Part shown: positions 24,816-37,727 of the stretch, one piece after another
How positions within the stretch are numbered: the first letter of the stretch is position 1
Layout of the letters: the number at the start of each line of letters is the position of its first letter
Source of the DNA: Hermodice carunculata
Taxonomy: Eukaryota; Annelida; Polychaeta; Eunicida; Amphinomidae
Length of the DNA stretch: 64,000 nucleotides
Reading direction: 5' to 3'
Assembly (NCBI GenBank): GCA_964020975.1
Contig: OZ026627.1
Coordinates: 30,558,965 to 30,622,964, forward strand
The notes under the pieces: generated by a model
The model's database searches: none
Told to the model about the DNA's origin: nothing
Seen by the model: only the letters and a program-made list of their open reading frames with translations
Program-made: the position numbers and the translations under genes

Positions 24816-27800
24816 TTTTACGATCTCGGAAACACATATTAAGGGCCTCGCATTTACGGTCAATATGACATGAATATCAAGATGGCATGATGTGTTATGT
24901 GACAGAAGTTAAGTTCGGTCCACTATCTGGCCTACAGTGGCGCGGGGGGGGGGGGGGAGTTTGGTATATACCTGGCAACCTGTGACCGAGTTTTAATTCA
25001 AATTTATAGTTAAATTTGTTTTTCGCCACCTTCAAATCTCATGCAAAAATCTAGGAAAAACACAGAGAGTATGAGGATTATGTTTAAAATTATTGTGCAC
25101 GTCTGCATGTGCCCGTTGCTCTGCCCCTTTACTATTGATGTAGAAAGCATACATATATTTGTAGTTTGTTGATCTTTTCCTGTTCAACATTGCCCCAAAT
25201 CACTAACATGTAAATGGTTGTATGTCTCAATGTAGTGGTAGCATGCCCTCGGACAGCAGCTCTCTTTGGCAGTTGCTTGGAGTATTGCTCACAACGCATG
25301 CCAAGGAAATCTATCAATTAAATCTTATTCTAAAAAAGAAAGGTTTAACGTGTTTGGAAAAATATTTCATGGACCACTCATGAATATATTCGCTTTTTTC
25401 AGAGACTAAACATTAAGGAACAATTGGACATGTTTGAGCCATGTGTCTGAATAAAATTGACAGTATTACCTAACAGTCCAGTGTTTTACAATGCTCATAA
25501 AGAAAAGAAAAAACATTCCTTTAACAGGTATGACTTAAAAGTCGTTTGATCTGTGGAAAATATACATCCTTGTGATAGAGGCATAACATCATGTACTGTT
25601 TTCAAACCGAATAGTCTTGTTGGATGTTACTGTTACACAGGGTCACTCTCAAATGGACGGCAACAAACATGAAATTGCATTTGTTAAAAGTATCTGGCCA
25701 GTTAGAAAGGTTGACATTTGACAGAGAAAGTGACATACGTACCTGAAATACTGCACTTGCTGCATTTGATATTATAGTGGCCCTTGTAAAGAACGTGGTT
25801 ATACAAATGTAGATACTGGATACATTATAGGCTAACTTTCTTGGGTTTTAAAATTTATCACAGACCTTGGTGTACGATACGCGGATGGTGATGGGTGGAC
25901 GTAAATCTGACCTCCAGTCCAAAAAGGCAGATGAGTTGGGCCATGCAGCTGCACATGGATGTGGTTCGTACATGTTGGGGGCCAAAAGGCTCTACCTGTT
26001 GGTAGTCACGCTCTACGGCGGCATTGTCAAATTGTGTTACAATTGCCTGTCATGCCAACCGTTATGGCAACCACAAATGCCTTAGGATAGGCTCAGGCTG
26101 TGCAGCGTAGAGCCAGAGTAGATGACAGTCTTGACACCATGACTTTTACTACATGCGCTTCAAATTTATCATCAAATCTGTTTTGGATAGTACAAGGCTG
26201 CAGTTTAAAGACTGTATCATCAATCTCTTCACATGAAGAAAAAATGGTAACTTTACATGGAATGATTATGAATGAAAAATAGCTTAGAAAAATGGCATTT
26301 TAGTACAGATAATTGAATTTCAATATATACATGTATTATTTCCCAAAGGAATTGCCGTGTCTGTGAGAGGAACTGAGCTGAAATATCCAGCTTCAATTTT
26401 TAAAACTGTATACAGTATTGTTATGTATATAATACGTATTTTTGTAAGGTGCTGCGCACTAATATTAACAAATATTCAAGCTATATTTGAATTTTTAGGA
26501 GGAGCTATTTATACAAGTGCGTATGAAACCTGTCCAAAACCACCTGACCTTCTTTACCTCAATTATATTTTGTGATTGTATTTGTAGCCTGTGTCAAAAT
26601 ATGAGTTTCTTACAAATTTGAAATAAACAGAATTGATGTCAATATATTGACGCGTTTTTGTGTTTCAATGGCTCTGCAAACCAACTACCACCATGACATT
26701 TAAAGAGATATAGTTCTCTCGTACAGTACCACTGAATGAGATCTGGTGTAACGTGAAGCATAGATAAGTGTCAATCCGATCTACCTTGGTATAATTCCAG
26801 ACTTCGTTTACTCAAGCGCCAGGTTTAACGAAAATATAACAATGCTGAAAAATACAATTTCGAAATTGGTGCATGGACCTCCTTTTGTCAAATCAGGAAT
26901 TATTATCAAAAGCAATTAAAAATTGCAGAAGATGAATATAATAAAAAACAGCGTACAAACTTAAATAATTCGGCCCAGAAAAACAAATGCTGGTGGCGCA
27001 CCGTTAAGGTCAGCTAAGACACCAAAAGCCTTTGCATGGCCGATTTTGGGATTTCAACGGTTTTTACAGGACGAATGTCCTTTCTATTAGTTGTCAAAAT
27101 TTCAAGCTTTTAACTTAAGTAGAAATATGAGAAAAACGTCAAAAACCACACAGGCATGCAGACATCCGAACGTCCATGTGTCATTCTTTTGGTTTTCAGC
27201 CGCCAAACGGAACAATGCCACCGATCAGTCATACTTAACAGCCTGTCACGTGGCTGCAGGTAGCAAGGGCCCATGGCAAAAGGAGAGTGGTATCAGGGCG
27301 GTAATGCAAAATAAGGCAGCATGCCGAAAGTATGTTTGTGGGCAGGGAAAAGATGCAAACATGCTAACACACCATAGCCTTAGTGGTTTACTTAATAGTT
27401 ATCTTGCTTGTTTTGCGTTCTAATGAAAGGAGAATTTAAATGTTCAAAAGGAGCGGGAATCGTCAGACGATGTCCCTTCAAACTTCAAAGGCTGTGCTGC
27501 GATGGATTACCCCAGTGGTCCTTCACACCAAAGACGGGCAGGGGGAAAAACTGGCACCTTAATCAACAAATAAACACATCAAAATAAGCATAAACGAGAA
27601 CAGCAGAGAAAACACACAAACTAGTGTTACAAAACTCAGGTTGGAAAGAGAAATAAAACTCATTGAGAAAATAACTACAAAATAATGACAAGCTAATTAG
27701 GTAAAGTGTACAGACAAGTCTAACAAGCTAACTACATAAAGTATAAAGATAGGAGTAAATACAATAAAATACTATCCCTAAAAACGGGATGAAGAGGTAC

Positions 27801-28783
27801 GGGACAGAAGACCAAACCCACCGTCCATGCACTGACCACAAGCTGCCATAGGCCGCCCCACGGAATCAAGGTAACACAACTTTCGTTGCCAGGCTTGAGG
27901 TCACGGGGCCTGAAGGGCCGCCTCCATAACATCACACTTTGATACCAGACTGTCGCTGTCGCCGTTTGACAGATCGCTGAATAATGTTTTCCGTACTTCA
28001 AAGACTCTTTTATTCGTTTGATTGGCCAAGAATTGATTGACAACCTCCCCAAATGTTAAGAGATGATGTTAAATACATTTTGGACAAATATCAGCTCAAC
28101 TTGAGCAAATGGTGTTGTTTCAGAGGCAAATTATCAACATCAAAGGCCTTTGAAGCTTGTTTTCTCAGAAAGAATAATAGGATGAGAACCCCACCTAAGA
28201 ATGGTTATACCAAGAAAACGGCTGAGTGAAATTTAATCCCGTTAACGGCTTTTGATTTTTTAAAGTCTGAACTGCAACAACGATTCAGCGATTTTCTAAA
28301 ATTTGCTTCTTTCTTTTTTTATGAAATGAAGAAAATGAACATCCTGAAAATCAAATGGAAAATTGAAACTTCAATGTTTGAGGACGGATAACAGAAAAAC
28401 GAAACCAAACATAAAAAATCGCAGGATTGTTTTTTTATTGCCAATATGTCAGGATTAAGATCCAAGTGTAATTATGATTTTATCACAAATAATTAGGGAC
28501 TTATATCGACATTTACGGGGTGGATGGTTTGCAGTCAACTTTCAATTGTTTATTCCACAATTAATATCACACACACCCAAATATGAAACACATAAATTCT
28601 TTGGAGCATGACGAGTACACACATATATATTATGTTATCCTAACGCAAATACATTTTGAGCTAGGCTTGACTAAAGTGGGATTTATTTTTTCTGTCTAAC
28701 CTGTCCTTAAGCACTTCTTGAACCGAAATAATTCAACCACTGTACCATCTTTGTAACATGATGGTAAAGTTATATCAGAAAAT
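24816..28783. other. no gene recognised
   Basis: Nearly 4 kb without a supportable gene. It holds a G-run at 24,943-24,958 and some GC-richer sequence at 27.1-28.0 kb. The open frames at 25,867, 27,091 (110 codons) and 27,732 (106 codons, minus) have no recognisable domain. The GC-richer part could be decayed transposon sequence. Confidence 0.45.
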
Positions 28784-31240
28784 GTGTCCAAAGCTAAAAT
28801 TTTTAACACGTTTTTTCTTCAGCAGTTTGACGTTGTTTTCTCTACAGCTTCTCTGCCTGAAATCGTTGACTCTCCACTTGTCAACCTTGATTCATTAGTT
28901 CTTGAAGAATCTAAAGTTCTTGACACTCTTTCAAGTCTTGATACTTCGAAAGCTTTTGGTCGTGATGGTATTCGTGCCAAGCTTTTGAAGGAAGCAGCAC
29001 CTGCCATCTCAGCTTCACTTACAAAATTATTCAATACTTCTTTAATAAAGAAGCAGTTCCCTTGTGAATGGAAAAAATGCAAACGTTTCTCCACTCCATA
29101 AAAAAGGTCCTGAAAATCTATGCTGCAATTACAGACCGGTGTCTCTACTCAGTTGCACAGCGAAAGTGTTTGAAAAAATAGTATTCAAATATGTGTTTAA
29201 TTTCTTCCGTGACAATTTAGCCATTTCTTCTGACCAATCAGGTTTTATTCCGGGTGACGCAACTATTAACCAACTGCTACTTCTTTACCATGAGCTTTGT
29301 CTTGCTGTTGACCAACAAAAGGAAGGCCGCATAATATTTCTAGACATTAACAAAGCTTTCGATAAAGTTTGGCATACTGGTTTGTTATTTAAATTAAGGA
29401 AGGCTGGTGTTTCTGGAAATCTTCGTGATTGGTTTTCGGACTATCTGAGCAACCGCTACCAACGTGTTGTAATTCAAGGTCAGTCGTCCAACTGGGGCAA
29501 GATCAATGCTGGTGTTCCTCAAGGTTCAGTGTTAGGTCCACTGATGTTCTTGATCTATATAAATGATATTTTGGACCTTGTCCGATCTAATATCAGAATG
29601 TTTGCTGATCACACTTCCCTTTACCTGACAGTTGATGATCCAATTACTGCAGCCAATATTTTAAACTCAGACTTACAAGATATTGATCAGTGGTCTAATG
29701 ATTCGCTTGTAACATTCAATGCTTCCAAAACTGACTCCATGCTTATTTCTCAGAAAAGCAATCCACCCGACCATCCATCAATTGTTTTCCAAGGTCACAC
29801 TTTGGAAGATGTTGGCAAACATAAACATCTTGGTCTTACTATTAGCTCAGATTTACGTTGGTCGGACCACATTACCGAATTACTGGTAAAGCTAGTAAAC
29901 AGATCAATATTATGAAAAGCTTGAAATTCATTCTAGACAGACATACCTTAGAAACTATCTATATCTCTTTTAGCAGACCGATTTTGGAATACGGCAGTCC
30001 AGTGTGGAGTGGCTGTACAGTTGCAGATGAGGAGAAGCTGGAGAGTATCCAATTAAACGCGGCCTGTATCATAACTGGTGCAATGCACGGGACAAGTAAC
30101 GTTAAGCTTTACGAAGAGATCGGGTGGTCAACCCTGGCAGATCGAAGGACATTATCTAAACTGACTCTTATGTATAAATTGGTGAAAAAGGTTGTACCTG
30201 ATTCCATATGTTCTGTTATTACCGCTTCTACAAATGATGGTCGAACGTGCACAACTCGGCAACAATTTGACCTTGAACATTTTAGAGGGTGCAGACATGT
30301 TTGATAAATCATTTTTCCCTCCAGCTGTTAGGCTATGGGACCAGCTGCCTCCATCCATATATTCAAATCGAAAGTAGCCAAACAAATAATAAGACCTATT
30401 AAATTTTCAGAATTATACAACCTAGGGAATAGATTTCTAGCTGTTCAACGCACTCGCTTCCGTTTAGATGCTAGCCCTTTAAATTTTCATCTTCTTAAAA
30501 TTGGTGTAAAGGATTCACCCAAACGTTCATGTGGTGCCCCTAATGAGGATGCATGGCACTTTTTCTTCTCATGTCAAAAATACACTGTACCACGATCTCA
30601 CCTTCATGCCAAAATTACATGCCTTGCTCCATTTACTATGCAAACACTGTTATACGGCTCGCCTGACTGCTCGCTCTCTCAAAATACTGAACTATTCTTG
30701 GCTGTTCATGATTTCATCTCAGCGACTGGTCGCTTCAAACCAGTGGTTATTGGCTAATTTATTTATAGAACATCTTATCTTTCCTATGTGGCTGGCCGCG
30801 GCGCAGGGCCTCCCCTCGCTTGGGCAAGAATTCTCTCAGGCCACCTCCCGGTACAACAGTGGGAGCGGTGCTGGTGTCTGTACACGTGGGCAAATATCTA
30901 CGTTTTCAATTCCTCTTACCCACATCTTAAATTAACTTAACTACTCAGCTGTTATTTACTTCTCAAGACATTTTGACATTCAAGTATGCCTGTCGTCTAC
31001 TTCTTATCAATTATTTAGTTATGAGAACTCTTTTCACCCATATGGCCCCTCTGTCTGTCTTGTCCATGTCTCGTTCCTCTCTTTTGTGTTCTGTCATTGT
31101 CAAGTATCGTCTTGTGTACTCGTCTTTTCCAGTGAGAGTGATTAAAATAGGGTATCGCCCTCTTCCCAATCCTAACCAACTATATTTTATATACCTAAAA
31201 AATCTGTAATTTGGAGAATAAAATACGTTTAAACCAAGTG
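28784..31240 (+). mobile_element. 5'-truncated CR1/Jockey-like LINE
   Basis: A reverse transcriptase is spread over several frames. The segment 28,784-29,101 is the region before RT (DTSKAFGRDGIRAKLL). The segment 29,064-29,915 carries CNYRPVSLLS, FLDINKAFDKVWH, AGVPQGSVLGPLMFL and FADHTSLY. The segment 29,858-30,304 is the region after RT (YGSPVWSG), and 30,335-30,757 has a Cys-His-Cys cluster (CGAPNEDAWHFFFSC). The frame changes near 29,090, 29,885 and 30,310. The catalytic box is FADH instead of FADD, so the enzyme would be inactive even apart from the frameshifts. There is no endonuclease. The 3' UTR ends around 31,200-31,240 near aataaaatacg. Confidence 0.9.
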
Positions 31241-32639
31241 TCAATCAGATATTTACAACTGTAATTGAATATATTCAACCAGTATATAGAAGGGTGTGTA
31301 TCTGCTATTGTGTGAATAAGCGTTTCTCCCTTTTTAGCAAGAACATCGGTTCTTGGCTCTAGTGACCTGGAAAAGGAAGCAGATCGTACAGGGAATTTTC
31401 ACCCAATTACATTGCTGCATTTAAATTTCGAGTCAGAACGAGTTTATTTCTATAGAAAGGGATGAGGGTGTTTTCGACTGTTACCGCAACTTTTGACTGT
31501 ATTTATCATTTGTTATAATACCATTTACATCATCAGATACACGCAATTTTTTTTTTTTTTTTTTTTAGTTCAGAATATATAAACTCTTCTAACAAAAAAA
31601 CTATAAAGCGTCAGTTTCACGGTGTTTACAAAGGTCAGCCTGTGCTCGACGCTGTTTGGAAGGGCTGAATGGAGTGCTCGTTTGAGCTGCAGCAATACTC
31701 GTGGTGCATAGTTGCGAGAATTTCTTTATTTCAGCGAGTTATATCTCAGCTTCTTGGCTCACAATAGAAAGCACCTCATTGAAAACAATCGGTTCTACAA
31801 AAAATATGTTTCCGGTTGCACGTTCGACTCTGCAAAACGTTACCCACCGTAATGCTCTACTAATGAAAAAATCTATTTTCATCCCATTAAAATGACTGCA
31901 TCGTGGTTTTGTGAGTCCTTGATTTCTTTTGGTTCGTTTGATTTGATTTTTTCATTCTCTCACCAGGGTCACTGGCTCAGTATGGCAACACTGGTCTTCT
32001 GCCAGGCCCTGGATGATACATGGTAAAACAATGGGAATGACATGACATAATATGATAATAAAAAAGAACAATAATTGAAAGAGTGTTGTGATACAAACAC
32101 TTATAAACTCTGGTAAAACACAATTAAATAGTTAAGTAAACAATTGACATAAAAAGTCCATATATATCATGTTTCTATGGAAAAACAATAATCCCATACA
32201 TTTCGAGAAACTAGGGTCTGCATCAACCGGCCGAATATATTTTTGGTATTAAAATCAGGATAACGGAGCTAAAGGAAGGGGATAGGACCTGTGATACCAA
32301 TTTTTAAACAAGGGAAGGGGGTGGTTGAGATCTCATCTGGAGTGGAATGGAATTCCACACCATAACACCATTGACTGATATCCGTTTTTTCATGTTCATC
32401 CTGGTTGTCATGACCCAAATTGAGCAATCAGAGCAATTGTTGTTGGGAGATTTGCGGAGACACGTGTTCCACCTCACTTGTGAATATGAATGTGGCATGT
32501 GGAGATGTAGCGTTATCTGTTTACACGGAGGACGAATTTGGTGTTTGCTGGTGCTTTGTTTTTATTTTGAAGAGAAAGTAGTTTCGTTTGTTTTCACTTT
32601 GGGAGGGACTTTTAAATCAATTAGTGTTTTCAGTTACTA
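31241..32639. other. no firm gene; two weak exon-like segments
   Basis: A T-run of about 20 lies at 31,548-31,567. After a T-rich acceptor at about 31,337, 43 open codons begin RTSVLGSSDLEKEADRT. After ttcattctctcaccag at about 31,967 there is a short segment before gtaaaac. Neither is recognisable, and neither links to a neighbour. Confidence 0.3.
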
Positions 32640-32809
32640 TTGATGTAAGATAACAGGTGCACAAAAGGAATTTTAACATGCTGGACAGTGCTTCAAGGTA
32701 ACTGTTTTCAGCATGGTTATACCAATAACAACACAATTATGACTGTCAGATAAAAAAGACTCAATTTTCAAGAACGTTAGAGAAGCTGCACCCAGAAACA
32801 TCAGAAACG

Positions 32810-33360
32810 ATCACTTTAATTTTATTTGCGAATATCCCTGTTTTACATGTTTTGGAAATACAGGTAAATGATGGGAGTCAAAGGTGTCAAAATCAGTGCA
32901 TCCCCTTAAAAAGGCAAATAACGTTGACACAAAAACAAAATAAGATGGCCTGAGGGGAATATTACTACCCATGTCAGGGTAATTTACAGGGGTCAAATTA
33001 AAAATGATTACGTTCATTATATAATTTAATCTTCATTTCTGTATTATCATTAAACATAATTATGTCTAGAATATTCTATGTCACTTTCGGTCGTTTCTTT
33101 TATTTCCCGAACATCAGAGTTTATTTGTGAAATATGCTCTCAAATGTGTTCATTACTGATACTTAATAGGTTATCAACATATCTAAGTCTCAGCTTAGAA
33201 AATTTATCTTGAAATGTCTGTTCTCCTTTGACAGCTTTGCAAAGATCTCATAGTAAAATAAATATTAATCGGCCAAAACACGTGCACAGTTGGTATCTAT
33301 TGGATACCAATCTTCTGTCTGAAGATGGAATACCCAAAACTAACTCATGTGTTATCAATC
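32810..33360 (-). mobile_element. relic of a GIPMGTNCA-type reverse transcriptase
   Basis: Read on the minus strand, 33,360 to 32,810 shows in order DTNCARVLAD, then LRYVDNLLSISN, then VNYPDMGSNIPLRPSY and KQGYSQIKLK. This is the order and wording of a reverse transcriptase group common in cnidarian and echinoderm genomes, whose intact members read GIPMGTNCAPLLADLF, then YIDD, then NIPLxPAYG. The arrangement resembles Penelope-like RTs, but I do not place it firmly. The copy is broken at several points and old. Flanking parts of the element may extend to about 33,650. Confidence 0.6.
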
Positions 33361-34518
33361 CAGAAGTTCAACAAATCACCAAACTGATTATATTCAAATG
33401 CGGACTGGTCATCCTTCATATCATTACCAAAATACGCACCTTTCTTCGATGTCTTTCTTTGAAAGCAATTTGTCTAATATGTTTGGTATAAGAGACACTT
33501 GATACATTTTTTCAAGTCGGAATAAAAAATAGTTGCGTAGAAAGTGGAAACTGCGGTCCCAAGATGAAATCTATGTAAAAAGGAAATGGTTGTTGGTACC
33601 ATTCAACTGCTATAACATTTCTTCGAATTAGATGAAATCCCAAACCTGGGCCCTAAAATTCATAGGAAACTTAACACTTAGACAATACCTAGAATGGCTA
33701 CCACTCTTTAGTTTATTGGACTTTGATATGCCCCACCACTGTGATGCCATAGTGATAGAGCCTGAAACGATTTTTTTTAAAAACTTCCTACTGTTTGTGA
33801 GCTCCAGTTATGCAATGCATGGTCTAGTGCTTAAATACGCACTTTGCCGCTGTGTGTTTTGCTGCAGACCAAGCCGCCAAAGCAATGCTTTTCTCTCCGC
33901 TGCGTGCTAAAAAAATATCAGTTTCGTCTCTGACTTGGTCAGAGACAACATAGGCCAACTGGTGCCAAATAGTCGGGTAACTCTCTAGTGCTAGAGGTAA
34001 GAAAACCACACAAATATCCACTTCCTGGAACAAATTTAAAATTGACTATAGCTTTATATCCTATGAAGCAGGGATCTTGACAATTCAGTAAGTTGTCATG
34101 TAAGAAATGACCAGTTTATTTAAATCATATCATTATTCATGATTCGATGTTTACATGTGGAGACCCATGCCAATAATTTTGAAGCATTATTTTGTCATTT
34201 GTTGTTCACACGGTCATCATTATTATTCAACAGAACTAATGTACCGCTAAATACACAAAAAAAACATGTGTGTGTGTCAACTAACCTGAGATGCCGGGAC
34301 ATTTAATTCTCTTGATCAAGACCTATTTTACTCAGGAAGGGTCTGTTTCAAACTACTTGTGTCGTGCAGCAACTGATCTGCCAGACTGCAAGGTTCATGC
34401 CACTAGCATTTGAAACTCCTATGTATCACCCGTTCATTATGAAGAGTCAATCAAATGATCCATCTGAAGTTTCAAAAAGGACAATGTTGCCAATTTTGTT
34501 TGCTTGTTTATTTCCGTT
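33361..34518. other. no gene recognised; short dispersed repeat at 33,955-34,040
   Basis: The stretch gtgccaaatag...ctagtgctagaggtaagaaaaccac at about 33,962-34,035 recurs at about 53,040-53,110 with the same spacing. It is a short dispersed repeat of unknown type. The rest shows nothing identifiable. Confidence 0.5.
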
Positions 34519-34992
34519 TTACTTTTTCCATACTTGCAGTAGGAATCTCTTTATCTCGGTATCCCGACCATCACGCAACTGTATTTCTTGTTCTTTCCAA
34601 TGGTTGTAAAGACACAGTTTCATTTGTAAACACTTTCTGGGGTTTTGCAGTAATATTATCAGAGTAAAGATAATGATATATGGTGTGTAAATGTTCAACA
34701 AGTTTACATAAATTAAGAAGATTGGCAATGTTTCCACTTTCGTATCAAATGCTTTTCTTACGACGTCTTGTTTGGCAGGATTGATACGGAAGTCCCAATA
34801 ATTTTGTTGTGTCGCAGAATTGGCAGTGCGATAAATTTTGGGCAAAGAACTGAACATCCTCAGGTTTGCCATTTGGCTCTGATCGCCCACCACAGAGTCC
34901 AGTCTGACAAACTCATCATATTTTGTCAGCATAATGATTATAATAATTATATGCAGGCATTGCTTGAAAAACAACATACATGAAACGCCCAA
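34519..34992 (-). other. unidentified 157-codon open frame
   Basis: The frame opens at a non-ATG codon. Its middle (KYDEFVRLDSVVGDQSQ, then SSLPKIYRTANSATQQNYW) is protein-like, but the flanking parts are low-complexity (Ile-rich from ATAATT repeats). It could be an exon with boundaries near 34,715 and 34,940, a transposon scrap, or chance. No domain recognised. Confidence 0.25.
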
Positions 34993-36261
34993 TACTATGA
35001 AGGCTGTAGTTTCAGGTAAATAATAATAAAAACACGATTTTTAGCCTATATGCATGGTCAGCAGCAGACTATAAAGCTTTTGTAAGTATAGTTGTGCAAA
35101 CTGGGACTGTTATTTCGCATTCTGAATGCTAATTCAACAGTTCTTTGTGAGACAAGAATTAAACTGGTAACGTGTATGTCAGGAACATAATATATAGAAC
35201 TATAAAAATCGTCTGCATTGAGGTGTCAAAGTCCTGTAAGGATCGGATTCAAACTAATTCCTGATGCACCAGGCAACTTTTCTGTGAAGACCTTTGATGT
35301 CTTTGGCGCTGCACAACATTAAGCATTATGGCCAGCAGTTTCCCAAAGGATAAGATGCTGTCACTAGAATCACTGGTAGATGAAGTATAACACAGTGCCG
35401 GTACTGGACCCTGTCAAGTAAAGATTCTAAACGTAAATCGCAAAAAGGTGACGTGATGACAAAATAAGGCAATAACGTTGCGAATGCTAGCAATGTTCAA
35501 TGACAGAATGACAAATTATTCGCAAGAAAACACGTGTATATACCTTTAGCAAAGAAAATTTTTAAAAATCTCTTATTTTTGTCTCAAAGGAGCAAATGTG
35601 ATAAAAGTCCCTCTACTCCAGTCAACCACAAATTTTTTTTATGCAAATGCATGCGTATACAAGCACCAGGAATTAAGTGCCTATAATAATTTGTCCAGGG
35701 TGTCTCATCAGCAGGCAACAGCCTTATAGGTAAATTTTCGCCGCCCTAATTCTCAACTAATGATGTACTCCATTATAGACTCTGCAGGAAAAACGTGAGC
35801 TGTCTCATATGGCACATTTTGGAGGTTTGTGCAAATAAGCATACCAACAACCCTTCCCCTTTCAAAATCAGAGGTCTGTCACCAGTGATCACCATGCCGA
35901 GACATGCATATGTTGACTACCACTGAAGTCTCTTGTGGTTGCAGCAGGCATTTGAATCCCCATGTGCACCTCAATACTGGGTGCACTTGGTGACCATATC
36001 TTATCCCGCTCGTATAGCAATACGTGTCCAGCATTTTCTTTCTCTGCATTGGACCATAAATTTGGTCACTACGGCCACGTTTTACAACTCCATAATTATG
36101 CATCATATTTGCTACAGAATTTCATATTCTTAGCACCCAATGTTAAACCAATGGGGTGGCTCATTATCGTACCAGAGTACAATGGAGTGGAATATGTTCT
36201 CATTACACTCAAATTGGTAATATGAGGAACTCTTAAATCACATTGTGACCTTATTACTTAC
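34993..36261. other. no gene recognised
   Basis: Overlapping open frames exist on both strands at 35,880-36,225, but none is identifiable and there is no consistent splice framing. Confidence 0.45.
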
Positions 36262-36467
36262 TTTGGTATCATACAGCAGCAAAATATTGTCATCACAAAG
36301 CAGTGGATAGAACTCTAGTTGCTCCAGTCTAAACATGGATATGCATAGATTCCTAATAATGAAGGCAGCATCTGTGCTTGATAAGTGGTTCAGCCTCATA
36401 TACTCACGAAATGTCAGTGTGTCAGATGTGAAGTTTAAAAAGAACAAATTGTCAGGTGCATTTTCTC
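36262..36467 (-). CDS. exon-like segment with strong splice sites, unknown gene
   Basis: On the minus strand an acceptor (ttcttctttccag) leads into 206 nt that are open in one frame and end at a consensus donor (ACCAAA|gtaagt). The segment enters in phase 1 and leaves in phase 0. It encodes ENAPDNLFFLNFTSDTL, then FREYMRLNHLSSTDAAF and MFRLEQLEFYPLLCDDN. No family is recognised, and no partner exon was identified on either side. Both splice sites and the even composition make it one of the better orphan exons here. Confidence 0.45.
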
Positions 36468-36751
36468 CTGGAAAGAAGAAAAATATTAGATCCCACTGAA
36501 TTGTCTTTTTTGTGGCATGGCATTTCACATAATTTATTACATAAAAATGAACAACCCAGGTTTAGCATATTGCAGGATTTATCAATTTTGCTTTCTTTTT
36601 CTAATCATTGGTCTATAGAAGTAATGTGTAACTGCAATTTCCATGTTTTCTGCAACCAGTCCTTAAAACATAGGATACACTTATAGTTATGTATATACTG
36701 AAATTATGTATGCAATCATTCTGCACTCTTTGTTATATATAAGGGACATAT

Positions 36752-36970
36752 ATCATAAATTTGTCTTTTGAAAGTGGTGTTATCCCTGATGTACTTCAAA
36801 ATGAGACCCTCAATTATTTACCAACTATCGTCCTATTTCTGTATTGTTCTTTTTCTCCAAAGTTATCTAAAATAGTTCAAAATCAACTTACTAACTGTTT
36901 AGGGACTCTTCAGACACTTTCTGTTTTTCAATTTGGTATAAGAAAAGATATTGGTACTGACATAGCGGTA
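36752..36970 (+). mobile_element. LINE reverse transcriptase fragment
   Basis: Contains ESGVIPDVLQN, then a neighbouring-frame NYRPISVLFFFSKV, then back in the first frame KIVQNQLTNCL and FQFGIRKDIGTDIAV. This is the order of the N-terminal RT motifs of a CR1/Jockey-type LINE (NYRPIS...KI.E..., QFGFR). The fragment is about 220 bp long and frameshifted. Confidence 0.6.
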
Positions 36971-37523
36971 CGTTTTTATTATCAATAGTTCTCTCATGTA
37001 TTTCCATGTTTTTTAATGATTGTGATCCAGCATGTGATGAACTTTGTAATATTTTTTTTTACCACCATGTAAATGACTTTGATGTGAGGTACCTGTAGGG
37101 GATTTTCATTAGCTCTTGCGAGTTTATATCGCCAATAGTACATTCCTGTATAACTGTACGTATATATGGAGAGAGTAAAATTCAATATAAATCTAAAGCG
37201 TTTAGTAAACAAACAAGGGCAACATTTCCCATAAATATGAAAATATATGCAAATATGACTGCTATTACAATGACACCTAACTGTGGTTGCATATATTTTA
37301 TTCTTTGATTGTGAAGGCGTTGACCTTTTAGATTTTGAGTCACAAAAAGTATGGATTTTAGTGGAATAAGTAGTCTTTTTTCCGTCATTCACAGGTTAGT
37401 ACATATGCGAGGTTTGCTTTGGACACTCTCAGATGAATGGGTGGAAGGCTAGAATAACAGGTCTGTGAAGTTAAGTAATAAAGAAGAAATGAAGCATTTA
37501 AAGGTATCCGAAACAGGTGGTTT
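36971..37523. other. no gene recognised
   Basis: AT-rich sequence; the 132-codon minus-strand frame has no recognisable domain. Confidence 0.45.
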
Positions 37524-37727
37524 TCACTCCCTGGCCATGCTCTTTACTACCAGAGGACGCCACTTGGCTATAACACTATGCCCACGAATTTGCCTGGCAA
37601 ATCTTAGTTGTTCGCAAGTTATATTGTATACCTTCTTGTGTTTTGAAGGTTCTTGTAATGTTCGTATTTGTGGATTGGTTGTTGGCGTTACTTCCTTCTC
37701 TGCAGGAACACAGACTGTGGCATAACC
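37524..37727 (-). other. unidentified coding-like stretch
   Basis: About 67 codons are open from a stop upstream of 37,727 to a TGA at 37,524-37,526. They read TVCVPAEKEVTPTTNPQ, then HKKVYNITCEQLRFARQ and RGHSVIAKWRPLVVKSM. Charged and aromatic residues are spread as in a real protein. It may be a terminal exon with an acceptor near 37,716, or a scrap of a mobile-element protein. Not recognised. Confidence 0.3.

Noticed and set aside
27290-28060. Two tggtatcaa/ag-like primer-binding-site motifs and a GC-richer stretch suggesting an LTR element
   Set aside because: No paired long terminal repeats and no gag or pol wording were found; the motif alone is too short.
31815-31832. gttcgactc resembling a tRNA B box
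   Set aside because: No A box or cloverleaf could be formed around it.
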